NCBI GenBank assembly: GCA_947502975.1
Contig: CANNBV010000005.1
Location: forward strand, 186,001-250,000
Length of the DNA: 64,000 nt
Direction of reading: 5' to 3'
DNA from: an uncultured Flavobacteriaceae bacterium
GTDB taxonomy: Bacteria; Bacteroidota; Bacteroidia; Flavobacteriales; Flavobacteriaceae
A program made the position numbers and the translations under genes. Shown here piece after piece: positions 8,263 to 15,929 of the stretch (its first letter is position 1; the number at the start of each line of letters is the position of its first letter). The notes under the pieces are model-generated. The model was not told the origin of the DNA. It did not search any database and saw nothing but the letters and a program-made list of their open reading frames with translations.

Positions 8263-11200
8263 TTAAAAAGTTACGTTTAAACCAAGTGTTAAAACTCTTG
8301 GGTTAGGATATTGAGCACTAATATATCCTTGTAAAATATTATCACGACCAAAATTACTTGCTTCCGGATCTATCAATCTCGTTTTAGAAAATAATAATAA
8401 ATTAGTTCCTGAAAGATAAACGGTTGCATTTTTAATGCCATCTAATCCCATTTTATCTGGTTGGAAATTATATGCCAATCTTATATTTTTAAGTCGAATG
8501 TGTGACCCATCTTCAACATATTCAGAGTTAGGTATTGTATTAGTTACAGAATCCGCTCCTGCTCTTGGAATATTTGAAGTTTCATTAACTCCTTCTATCC
8601 AACGGTTTCGTAAATCTCCAAATTTTACGGTTTCGCCACGGTTAAAATAATTATTTCTCATTGATAAATTATACACTTCATTACCTTGAGTCCCTTGGAA
8701 GTAGAAAGAAAAATCCCAATTCTTATATGAAAAATTGTTTTCAATCCCAAAGATTAAATCTGGAAATGGGCTACCTAATACTACAGCATCTTGAGTTGAA
8801 GCTATACCATCCCCATTTAAATCCTCAAAATGCGATCCACCAACAACCTGCGGGTCAGTTCTACCTGATGCATCAATCTCTGCTTGACTTTTCCACGTCC
8901 CTAGGTATCTAACTCCCGTAAAAGCAGGAACAGATTCTCCCACAATTAAACGCGTGTTACCTGAGCCTAAAATAGGATCTGCGACAATATCTATAAAGTC
9001 TACCCCACCAAGATCTAAAATTTCATTCTTGTTGGCTGATAATGTTACAGTAGAATTCCAATTAAAGTTAGCTGTACTCACGTTTGTTGAATTCACTAAA
9101 AGCTCCCATCCAGTGTTTTTTAAAGATCCAATATTTTGTAATTGGCTATTAAAACCGGTCTGTCTAGGAATAGTAACATCTAATAATAAATCTTCGGTTT
9201 CCTTATAGTAATAGTTAAATTCTGCAAATACTCTACCACCAAACAATGACGCTTCAAGTGCGATATCAAAAGAACTTGTAGTTTCCCATTGTAAATTAGG
9301 GTTGGAAGGCCTACCTAAAGTTAAACCAGGTACTTCTACTCCATTAAGTGTTGTGTTTGCCCCTGTTAAAAGTCCAAGAGTACTGTATGGATCAATGGCT
9401 TGATTACCCGATTTACCCCAACTCGCTCTTAATTTTAAGTCTTGAAATATATCTTGATCTTGCATGAAATCTTCTTCAGATATTTTCCAAGCCCCTGCTA
9501 TTGAAGGGAAAAACGCATATTTATTACCTTCTGCAAAACGAGAACTACCATCTGATCTACCTACCAATGTCAACAAATATTTATCCTTGTAAGAGTAATT
9601 TAATCTCCCGAAAAAAGATGCGAATTGAAATCCAGTAAAGTCACTTGTTACTACTGCGCGAGTAGGATCAGAATTACCTAAATTATTAAACCCTGTAGCA
9701 TCACTTGTGATACCAAAAGCTTGTGCTTCAGCTATCTCAGTTGACACTTTTTGAAATGAAGCTCCTGCAAGAGCTGTGACGCTATGGTTTTCTCCAATAT
9801 CTGATTGGTATTGTATGGTATTTTCATTGTTCCATCCATTAGTATTTACAGTGCGAATGCTGGCACTTCCTTGTCCAGTATCCCCTACCGCAAGTAGACC
9901 AGGCAACTGGCTAGAACTAAATCTATTTCGTTTAGTATTATTAAATTCCGGGCTAAATGTTGAGCGAATAATCCAATTCGGAGCTGGACTATACTCCAAA
10001 TATACCGTTGCTAATAGGTTATTAGTAAATGTTTCATTTGTATTTAAAGCTATAGCAGCTAAAGGATTGTTGAATGGTGATCCAACAATATCATCAAAAC
10101 CATTAAAAGAACCATCGTCATTAAAAGCAGGCTGTGTGCGAACAATACCAAAAGCAGCCTGACTAAAACTCGCTAGTGCATTATCTTGTTCTAATCTAGA
10201 ATAATTTAATCTAAATCCTGCTTTTACTTTATCGCTTATTTTAAGATCCAAATTTGCTCTGAAAATATATTTTTCAAGTCCTGAACTTTTTACAATACCT
10301 TCTTGATTAAAATAATTCATTGAGGTATAGTAGTTTACATTATCAGTAGCTCCAGAAATGGAAACATCTGCATTATAAATTGGTGCTGTACCCAATACTA
10401 AATCTACCCAATCATTGTCTGGATATGTAGAAGGGTCATCTGGAAATGGTTCGGCAGCTGCTCTAAAACGAGCGCTCTCATTGTTGAATTCTATTTGCTC
10501 TCTTTGGTTTAATCTATCTGGTAATTCTGGCAACATTTGAGAACTGGTATATAGATTTACACTTATTTGTGGCTTACCTGTTCCAGCGCTAGCACCATTT
10601 TTTGTAGTTACTAACACAACCCCATTTGCACCTCTAGCACCATAAATAGCAATAGAAGAGGCATCCTTTAAAATCTCAATGGATTTAATATCATTACTAT
10701 TAATATTGTTCAAGTTGAAATTTGTTCCAACAATAATACCATCAATAACCCAAAGAGGTTCGTTACTTCCCGTAATAGAATTACCACCACGAACCCTTAT
10801 TACGGTACCAGCACCAGGAGCACCATTAACTTGAGTAACTTGTACACCTGAAGCACGTCCTTGAAGTGCTTGATCTACCCTTGGTACAGGAAGTGCAGTC
10901 AAATCTTCTGAGCTAATAGAGGATACTGATCCTGTTAAGTCTGACTTTCGTTGTGTACCATAACCAATAACAACAACCTCGTCCAGTGTATTGTCCTGAT
11001 CTAGCGTAACGTTAATTGTAGTTTGATTTCCTACTACAACTTCTTTTGTAGAATACCCTACATAAGAAAATACAAGTGTGTTTTCGTCACTTGCATTGAT
11101 GGTATAATTACCATCAAAATCTGTACTTGTTCCTGTTGTACTCCCTTTCACCACAACCGTGGCACCTGGAAGCGGCTGGCCATCTGCAGTTACTGTTCCT

Positions 11201-11307
11201 GTTACAGTTTGGGCAAATGAAGTTGCCACACAGGATAACAACAAAATGGTAAGCATCCTAATTTTTCGAAAATTAGATACTTCATTTAGTTTAGTTTTTA
11301 GTTTCAT
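8263..11307 (-). CDS. SusC/RagA-family TonB-dependent oligosaccharide transporter
   Basis: 1014 residues: signal peptide (to about 33), CarboxypepD_reg-like domain (about 34-110, with GQPLPGATVVVKG), plug domain starting at VVVIGYGTQRKSDLTGS, then a 22-strand barrel ending in an aromatic strand (TLGLNVTF). SusC imports glycan oligomers with SusD and TonB/ExbBD energy. There is no N-terminal STN extension, so it does not look like a sigma/anti-sigma signalling receptor; regulation more likely acts through the operator found 60 bases upstream. It is the first gene of a two-gene operon with susD. Confidence 0.95.
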   Translation of the reverse strand: MKLKTKLNEVSNFRKIRMLTILLLSCVATSFAQTVTGTVTADGQPLPGATVVVKGSTTGTSTDFDGNYTINASDENTLVFSYVGYSTKEVVVGNQTTINVTLDQDNTLDEVVVIGYGTQRKSDLTGSVSSISSEDLTALPVPRVDQALQGRASGVQVTQVNGAPGAGTVIRVRGGNSITGSNEPLWVIDGIIVGTNFNLNNINSNDIKSIEILKDASSIAIYGARGANGVVLVTTKNGASAGTGKPQISVNLYTSSQMLPELPDRLNQREQIEFNNESARFRAAAEPFPDDPSTYPDNDWVDLVLGTAPIYNADVSISGATDNVNYYTSMNYFNQEGIVKSSGLEKYIFRANLDLKISDKVKAGFRLNYSRLEQDNALASFSQAAFGIVRTQPAFNDDGSFNGFDDIVGSPFNNPLAAIALNTNETFTNNLLATVYLEYSPAPNWIIRSTFSPEFNNTKRNRFSSSQLPGLLAVGDTGQGSASIRTVNTNGWNNENTIQYQSDIGENHSVTALAGASFQKVSTEIAEAQAFGITSDATGFNNLGNSDPTRAVVTSDFTGFQFASFFGRLNYSYKDKYLLTLVGRSDGSSRFAEGNKYAFFPSIAGAWKISEEDFMQDQDIFQDLKLRASWGKSGNQAIDPYSTLGLLTGANTTLNGVEVPGLTLGRPSNPNLQWETTSSFDIALEASLFGGRVFAEFNYYYKETEDLLLDVTIPRQTGFNSQLQNIGSLKNTGWELLVNSTNVSTANFNWNSTVTLSANKNEILDLGGVDFIDIVADPILGSGNTRLIVGESVPAFTGVRYLGTWKSQAEIDASGRTDPQVVGGSHFEDLNGDGIASTQDAVVLGSPFPDLIFGIENNFSYKNWDFSFYFQGTQGNEVYNLSMRNNYFNRGETVKFGDLRNRWIEGVNETSNIPRAGADSVTNTIPNSEYVEDGSHIRLKNIRLAYNFQPDKMGLDGIKNATVYLSGTNLLLFSKTRLIDPEASNFGRDNILQGYISAQYPNPRVLTLGLNVTF

Positions 11308-11337
11308 AAAATTTTGAGTTAATTTGTTAATAGATAT

Positions 11338-11382
11338 CTAAAATATTTCTTAAAATTTTACTCTGTATCCTGCACTACCCGT
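11338..11382 (-). promoter_or_regulatory. Operator and -7 box, susCD
   Basis: The sense operator is ACGGGTAGTGCAGGAT (11367-11382), with a weak distal half-site and a perfect proximal one. The TATTTTAG box is at 11338-11345. It lies 60 bases from the ATG. Confidence 0.65.
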
Positions 11383-11423
11383 TCTGCTCTGTGCTGTATT
11401 TGTTTATACTTCATTAAAAGTCA

Positions 11424-11468
11424 CAGGATAGCACAGGTTAACCAAACCAACAAAACCTCATAATTTTA
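11424..11468 (+). promoter_or_regulatory. Operator and -7 box, nucleoside-hydrolase-like gene
   Basis: The operator CAGGATAGCACAGGTT (11424-11439) faces rightward, back to back with the susCD operator. The -7 box TAATTTTA is at 11461-11468. The operator ends 99 bases before the ATG. Confidence 0.7.
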
Positions 11469-11537
11469 TAATTTCAATATTTAAATGTCTTATTACAGAA
11501 TTAAAAACATAAGCACTCATCTATTAAATTACAAAGA

Positions 11538-12413
11538 ATGTATAAAAACATAATATCCATACTTATTATATTACTAGCAATTCATGCTACCAAAGCTCAA
11601 AAAATAAATGCCCCTAACGGACGTATAGCTATAGTAGCTGATGGCAATTCTCCAGACCCAGACGATTTAGGTGGTACCGCTATTAGTATTGCATTACTAC
11701 GTGCCTCTGGATTAGAAAGCCGACTTGTACATTATTCCCACAGTTGTGATTTGGTAAGAGATGACCGTATTTCTGAAAAGGCTGAAAAAGAACGCCATCA
11801 TTTGATGCAGGTGGCTTGCGATATGACAGCAAGACGTTGGGGTGGTTTTGAACACCTAACATTTTATGATGCCATATGGCAAAAAGAAGAAACCATCAAC
11901 GATTTATGCTGGGCAATAAATGCTTCTACTGAAAAAGACCCACTTTGGATTATTGAAGCTGGTGAACCAGACATTATTGGTATGGCCTTAAAAAAGACCC
12001 CAAAAGAAAAACATAAATTCGTTAAAGTTGTGACACACCATCCTGCTAATGATAATGCTGGCGACTTTTATACTTGGCAACAAATATTAGATTTCGGCAT
12101 TGAAGAAGTGCGCATCCCAGACCAAAATATTAATTTGAAATTAGACCACGAAAAATGGGACTGGGCAAAGAACCACGAAGACCCTCGCATAAGACTTATT
12201 TGGACGATAGGAAACATTGCAGAAATTGATAATATTGTAAACTTCCAAAAGGGTAAATGGGACTGCTCTGATGCTGGAATGGTTTTATATTGGATTACTG
12301 GAGCTAATATCAATAATGGTGGTTTAGAAGCTGGTTCTGCAAGTATTGTAAAAACAATTTTAACTGATTATATTTCCAAAAATCCCGAGCTTAAAACATC
12401 AAAGAAAAAATAA
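11538..12413 (+). CDS. Secreted nucleoside-hydrolase-like protein
   Basis: 291 residues with a signal peptide (cleavage near TKAQ, 18-21), so periplasmic or exported. The strand-loop IAIVADGNSPDPDDLGG (residues 30-46; Asp35, Asp40, Asp42, Asp43) resembles the calcium-binding Asp cluster of inosine/uridine nucleoside hydrolases and the DUF1593 relatives. A later DAGMVLYWITG segment fits the same fold. The true substrate is unlikely to be a nucleoside: the gene sits in the ulvan locus, divergent from susC, with its own operator. A glycosidase-like role on ulvan fragments is a guess. It is one of only three plus-strand genes in the window. Confidence 0.6.
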   Translation: MYKNIISILIILLAIHATKAQKINAPNGRIAIVADGNSPDPDDLGGTAISIALLRASGLESRLVHYSHSCDLVRDDRISEKAEKERHHLMQVACDMTARRWGGFEHLTFYDAIWQKEETINDLCWAINASTEKDPLWIIEAGEPDIIGMALKKTPKEKHKFVKVVTHHPANDNAGDFYTWQQILDFGIEEVRIPDQNINLKLDHEKWDWAKNHEDPRIRLIWTIGNIAEIDNIVNFQKGKWDCSDAGMVLYWITGANINNGGLEAGSASIVKTILTDYISKNPELKTSKKK

Positions 12414-12542
12414 TGGATGCTTAAAGGTGAGATTAAAGTGGTATTTAGAGGTGTAGACACCAAAGTAGCCTGCGTCAATGATAGAAACGGCATCCTTTTT
12501 AAACCTTTAGAAAGCCAAATTAGTGATGCACCAAAATGTTTG

Positions 12543-12574
12543 AGATTGCCACGTCGTAAACTCCTCGCAATGAC
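12543..12574. repeat. Interspersed repeat of the 'GTCATTGCGAGG' type
   Basis: The complementary strand reads CGTCATTGCGAGGAGTTTAC followed by GACGTGGCAATCT. From memory this resembles a short intergenic repeat found in many bacterial genomes. It is part of a mosaic of three repeats between two convergent genes. Confidence 0.6.
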
Positions 12575-12592
12575 GCCTTTTTTAAAAAGACC

Positions 12593-12608
12593 TGCCTGCT
12601 GGCAGGCA
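12593..12608. repeat. Short palindromic REP-like element
   Basis: TGCCTGCTGGCAGGCA has arms TGCCTGC (12593-12599) and GCAGGCA (12602-12608). It is the second element of the mosaic between the convergent genes. Confidence 0.6.
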
Positions 12609-12614
12609 AGTATG

Positions 12615-12650
12615 GTGGATAGCCCTACCTGACCACAGGAGGGTAACGCC
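12615..12650 (-). repeat. GGGCGTT-type 3'-end repeat, copy A
   Basis: On the minus strand it begins GGCGTTACCCTCC and includes TAGGGCTATCCAC. It starts 7 bases after the stop of the 12658-15639 gene. Related copies B (15825-15907) and C (51769-51816) also sit just after minus-strand stops in the same orientation. Confidence 0.6.
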
Positions 12651-12657
12651 AAAAAAA

Positions 12658-15639
12658 TTAATTGAATAATAATCTTTTAGTGATACCTTCTTCAGTTTTC
12701 AAGACATATAAACCTTTAGAAAATTTAGATAGATTAACAGACGCACCCATACCTTCACTAACTTGAACCCCTAACAAAGAATACACTTTCCAGTTTTTGG
12801 GTTTACTTAGTTTAAATTTACCGTCCATACTCGGTATTGGATAAACCTTAAATTTATTGGCATTTGCATTCACGTCATCCACACTTAAACTACCCACACG
12901 GTTTAAGGTTACATAATCGTAACTTGGGCCAGCACCACCCGATGGTATTTTTAGCTCTAAAACCCAATTACCGCTTTGTAAGTCAAATTCGTCCGAAGTA
13001 TAATCTTGAAATATTCCTCCTTCTGTTATCTTTCTTATCCCATCGGTAGTTGATCCACTAGGAGCGGAAAACAAGAATTCTGATGACGATAAATCCTTTG
13101 GCAGTAGATATGCTGCAAATGGTTTGGAAGTACTAGAAAATGTTCTATAATTCACCAACATTTCGTACCTGCCTGCTTGCGTCACATCCATGGTGTACCT
13201 TATATATTCATTACCCGTTACAGATGTCACAGCAAAACCAGTGCCACCAGCAGTTATATCCACATCATCTCCTACCTCCGTTCTATAAACTCCTCCTGAG
13301 TTTCCAGATGACGAGTCGTTAAAGGCAAAATCCTGCCCGCCCAAATCATAATCTTCAACCTGAATAATTCCCGGCACTTCATGAGGTATACCTCCAAAAG
13401 GTTGCGTTGGATAATTGTTACTAGTTACTATAATTGATGTTTCTGCTGTTTTATTTCTGTTATCAGTTAGCACTAATTTTAATGTATAAGTACCACTAGC
13501 TATGTTTTCTAACAGGACATCGTTTTGCCCATCATATCCCCAATTAAAAGGAGCACTTGCAATACTGCGAACCGACACATCATTTATAAATAGCTCAATA
13601 TTGGCAATATTTTCAGGCACCATAGTTGTAGAAGCCTCAACTTCAATATCCCCGCCCGGGAGAACGTTATCACCATTATTAGGTGTTACAAACGCAGGTG
13701 CCATAACTGGTAATACTTCTATAACATTTATTTTATCTAAATTAAAACCGCCACCTAGTATATTAATTTTAAGTTCATGAAGCCCTTTTGTTAAAATAGC
13801 ATCTAACTTGGTTATACTTTGGAAATCTGTTATTCCAGCTGTTTGGGGTAAGGAAAAATTATCAAAAAGCAGTACATCATCAATTTCAACACTTACCAAG
13901 GCCCCGGAATTTTGCGCGGCATATACAAATTCAAAATCGTAATTACCTGCTTTCAAAACATTAACATCATATTTTAACCATTCGCCGTTTTGTGTATCGC
14001 CAACATAAGTAATGCCATTATCTGTTCCTACATCAACACCATCGGTATCCGTACCCGGACTTAACGTATTATCGGCAGTAGTATCTGAAAAACCAACACC
14101 TTCACCTCCGTCTTTATAATCTTCGGTCTCAATAGTACCGGCAATTAAATGTATTGACTCGTCAAAATAAATTTCTGAAATTTTACTAACCGATAATGGT
14201 GGCAAAGTAATAGTACCTGTACCTTCCTTAATCGTTTGAAGTGGGTTTGAAAAATAATCAACAGCATCTACAACACCTAAATTATCAAAAACTAGAGCTT
14301 CGTGCTTAAAGTTTCTGGAGTAAACCACATTATCAAATTTTAATTCCAAGGTTACAGGCTTATCGGTAAGGTTTACGGCTACCACTTTAGTTTCACCAAA
14401 TTCATTGGTAGTTGCTCTGGCATTTATAGCATTTACTGAACCACGAGGCACTGTTAATTGCGCTGAAGAGGTTACTGTTCCATCCATCAGCGTTGCATCT
14501 CTAAATACATCCTGAATAATTTCATAAGTAGATAAATACCCTCGCTTTTGTAGAGGATAAACTGGCTCTCTATTACTACCAACCACCACCATAGCATTTA
14601 AAACACGGTTAAATATAAACCAGTTTGCACGTTCATAAATATCTTGGTTTTCTGCCATAAACATAAATACATCTGCCATACCTAAACAGGCGCCTCCATG
14701 AACGTTGTCTCCTGCTGAAACACCCCATTCTGTTAACCAAATAGGTTTTCCTGGTGCAAAGCTCCTTACCCAGTTTGCAGAATCTTCTAGTTCTAATTTT
14801 GCAGTTAACAATAGGCCGTATGCAGTATTACTATCTGCTGCTTGATCAGGATCGGATCCCATATATTTATGTAGCGATATAGCATCAAAAAAACTTCCAT
14901 CCCCGATAATGGTATTATTGTAGCTTGTATGATTTATTGAACTGTCAATACCATTTCTCCAACTTAAGGGCAAAGACAATTTAATATCTGGAAACTCAGC
15001 TTTTAAAGCACTTGAAACTTCAGAAGCGGCCGCTAAATACATTTCTGGAGTTTCAGTTCTTAATGAGCGTTGGCCTCTCCAAAAATGTTCATTTCCTAAT
15101 TCAATGGCTTTAACTTCTAGCCCTAAACCAATATCCTTTTGTGCCCTGGCTACGCTACTAGTCCCATCGTCAAAATTGATGGAGTAAGTCCACATCATAT
15201 CGTAACCCTCACCTCCTGTTCTATTCTTTTTTTGCGTGTTCAATTCAGCAATACCATCTATATCTCCAGAAATACAACATACAAACGTTTGTAATGCATC
15301 TTCATGATCTCGATTATCGTAGGCATCGTCTTGATAACCATCGGTTTCCCATTCGTAAAAATTAGCCCAAACCCCATGCGGGAAACGAATAGTTACTGGG
15401 TCAACTAGATTTATAAAATCTTTTTGAAGTTGGGTATCAAAACCCTGAATGTTATAACCTATGAGTTTATTATTGAATGGCTCCGTATCATCCGTATCCA
15501 CATTTAAAGATGCTGTGATTGTGTTTGGTAATGTAAAAGGATAGTCCTGACTGAAAGATTTTAAGCTGAGTATAAAAGTAAAACTTACTAGAAATATTGC
15601 TTTATAAAATTGCCTTTTACGAATGGTAATCTTTTTCAT
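12658..15639 (-). CDS. Modular clan-A glycoside hydrolase (GH39/GH51-like) with two CBM6-like domains and T9SS signal
   Basis: 993 residues: signal peptide (to about 30), TIM-barrel domain (about 36-400) with a beta-sandwich to about 490, a CBM6-like domain (about 498-650), an Ig-like domain (655-745), a second CBM6-like domain (755-905) and a T9SS domain (925-993). Predicted acid/base is Glu184 (KAIELGNEHFW) and nucleophile Glu304 (KPIWLTEWGVS), the clan-A arrangement. I cannot assign a GH family with certainty; GH39 or GH51 relatives are the closest I recognise. It is secreted by T9SS, so it acts on polymer or large oligomers. The catalytic part is paralogous to 29366-31123. The operator is 41 bases upstream, the same distance as for that paralogue. 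Confidence 0.7.
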   Translation of the reverse strand: MKKITIRKRQFYKAIFLVSFTFILSLKSFSQDYPFTLPNTITASLNVDTDDTEPFNNKLIGYNIQGFDTQLQKDFINLVDPVTIRFPHGVWANFYEWETDGYQDDAYDNRDHEDALQTFVCCISGDIDGIAELNTQKKNRTGGEGYDMMWTYSINFDDGTSSVARAQKDIGLGLEVKAIELGNEHFWRGQRSLRTETPEMYLAAASEVSSALKAEFPDIKLSLPLSWRNGIDSSINHTSYNNTIIGDGSFFDAISLHKYMGSDPDQAADSNTAYGLLLTAKLELEDSANWVRSFAPGKPIWLTEWGVSAGDNVHGGACLGMADVFMFMAENQDIYERANWFIFNRVLNAMVVVGSNREPVYPLQKRGYLSTYEIIQDVFRDATLMDGTVTSSAQLTVPRGSVNAINARATTNEFGETKVVAVNLTDKPVTLELKFDNVVYSRNFKHEALVFDNLGVVDAVDYFSNPLQTIKEGTGTITLPPLSVSKISEIYFDESIHLIAGTIETEDYKDGGEGVGFSDTTADNTLSPGTDTDGVDVGTDNGITYVGDTQNGEWLKYDVNVLKAGNYDFEFVYAAQNSGALVSVEIDDVLLFDNFSLPQTAGITDFQSITKLDAILTKGLHELKINILGGGFNLDKINVIEVLPVMAPAFVTPNNGDNVLPGGDIEVEASTTMVPENIANIELFINDVSVRSIASAPFNWGYDGQNDVLLENIASGTYTLKLVLTDNRNKTAETSIIVTSNNYPTQPFGGIPHEVPGIIQVEDYDLGGQDFAFNDSSSGNSGGVYRTEVGDDVDITAGGTGFAVTSVTGNEYIRYTMDVTQAGRYEMLVNYRTFSSTSKPFAAYLLPKDLSSSEFLFSAPSGSTTDGIRKITEGGIFQDYTSDEFDLQSGNWVLELKIPSGGAGPSYDYVTLNRVGSLSVDDVNANANKFKVYPIPSMDGKFKLSKPKNWKVYSLLGVQVSEGMGASVNLSKFSKGLYVLKTEEGITKRLLFN

Positions 15640-15650
15640 TTACTTTTTTT

Positions 15651-15695
15651 TCAATGTATTTTATTCCCCGCTAAAAGGTATCCCGTACTATACTG
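15651..15695 (-). promoter_or_regulatory. Operator and -7 box, modular clan-A hydrolase
   Basis: The sense operator CAGTATAGTACGGGAT (15680-15695) is one of the most diverged copies. A TACATTGA box is at 15651-15658. It lies 41 bases from the ATG. Confidence 0.6.
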
Positions 15696-15824
15696 GTTTT
15701 TAGGTTAAATTCGATGAACAGTTGATTAACCTTAATAAATGACCAAATAATAGGTTTTTTCATGACTAGAATTTTGCAAAATTACTTTAACCCATATAAA
15801 ACAAATGGGTTGGCAGAACTAACT

Positions 15825-15907
15825 GCGTTAGGGTTGAGGGATTTGTTGAAGCTCCTTGATACAGGAGAGAGCGACTTCTGACAGCCCGAACCCACGTGGG
15901 AACGCCC
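15825..15907 (-). repeat. GGGCGTT-type 3'-end repeat, copy B
   Basis: On the minus strand it starts GGGCGTTCCCACGTGGGTTC, with a CCCACGTGGG hairpin, and ends in CCCTAACGC. It begins 22 bases after the stop of the GH2 gene. It shares its start with copies A and C and the closing CCCTAAC with copy C. Confidence 0.65.
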
Positions 15908-15929
15908 AAAAAGTTTATAACACTACTTT

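Noticed and set aside
12417-12632. Small plus-strand ORF of 71 codons after the nucleoside-hydrolase-like gene
   Set aside because: About 40% of it runs through interspersed repeats, and its sequence has no protein-like features.
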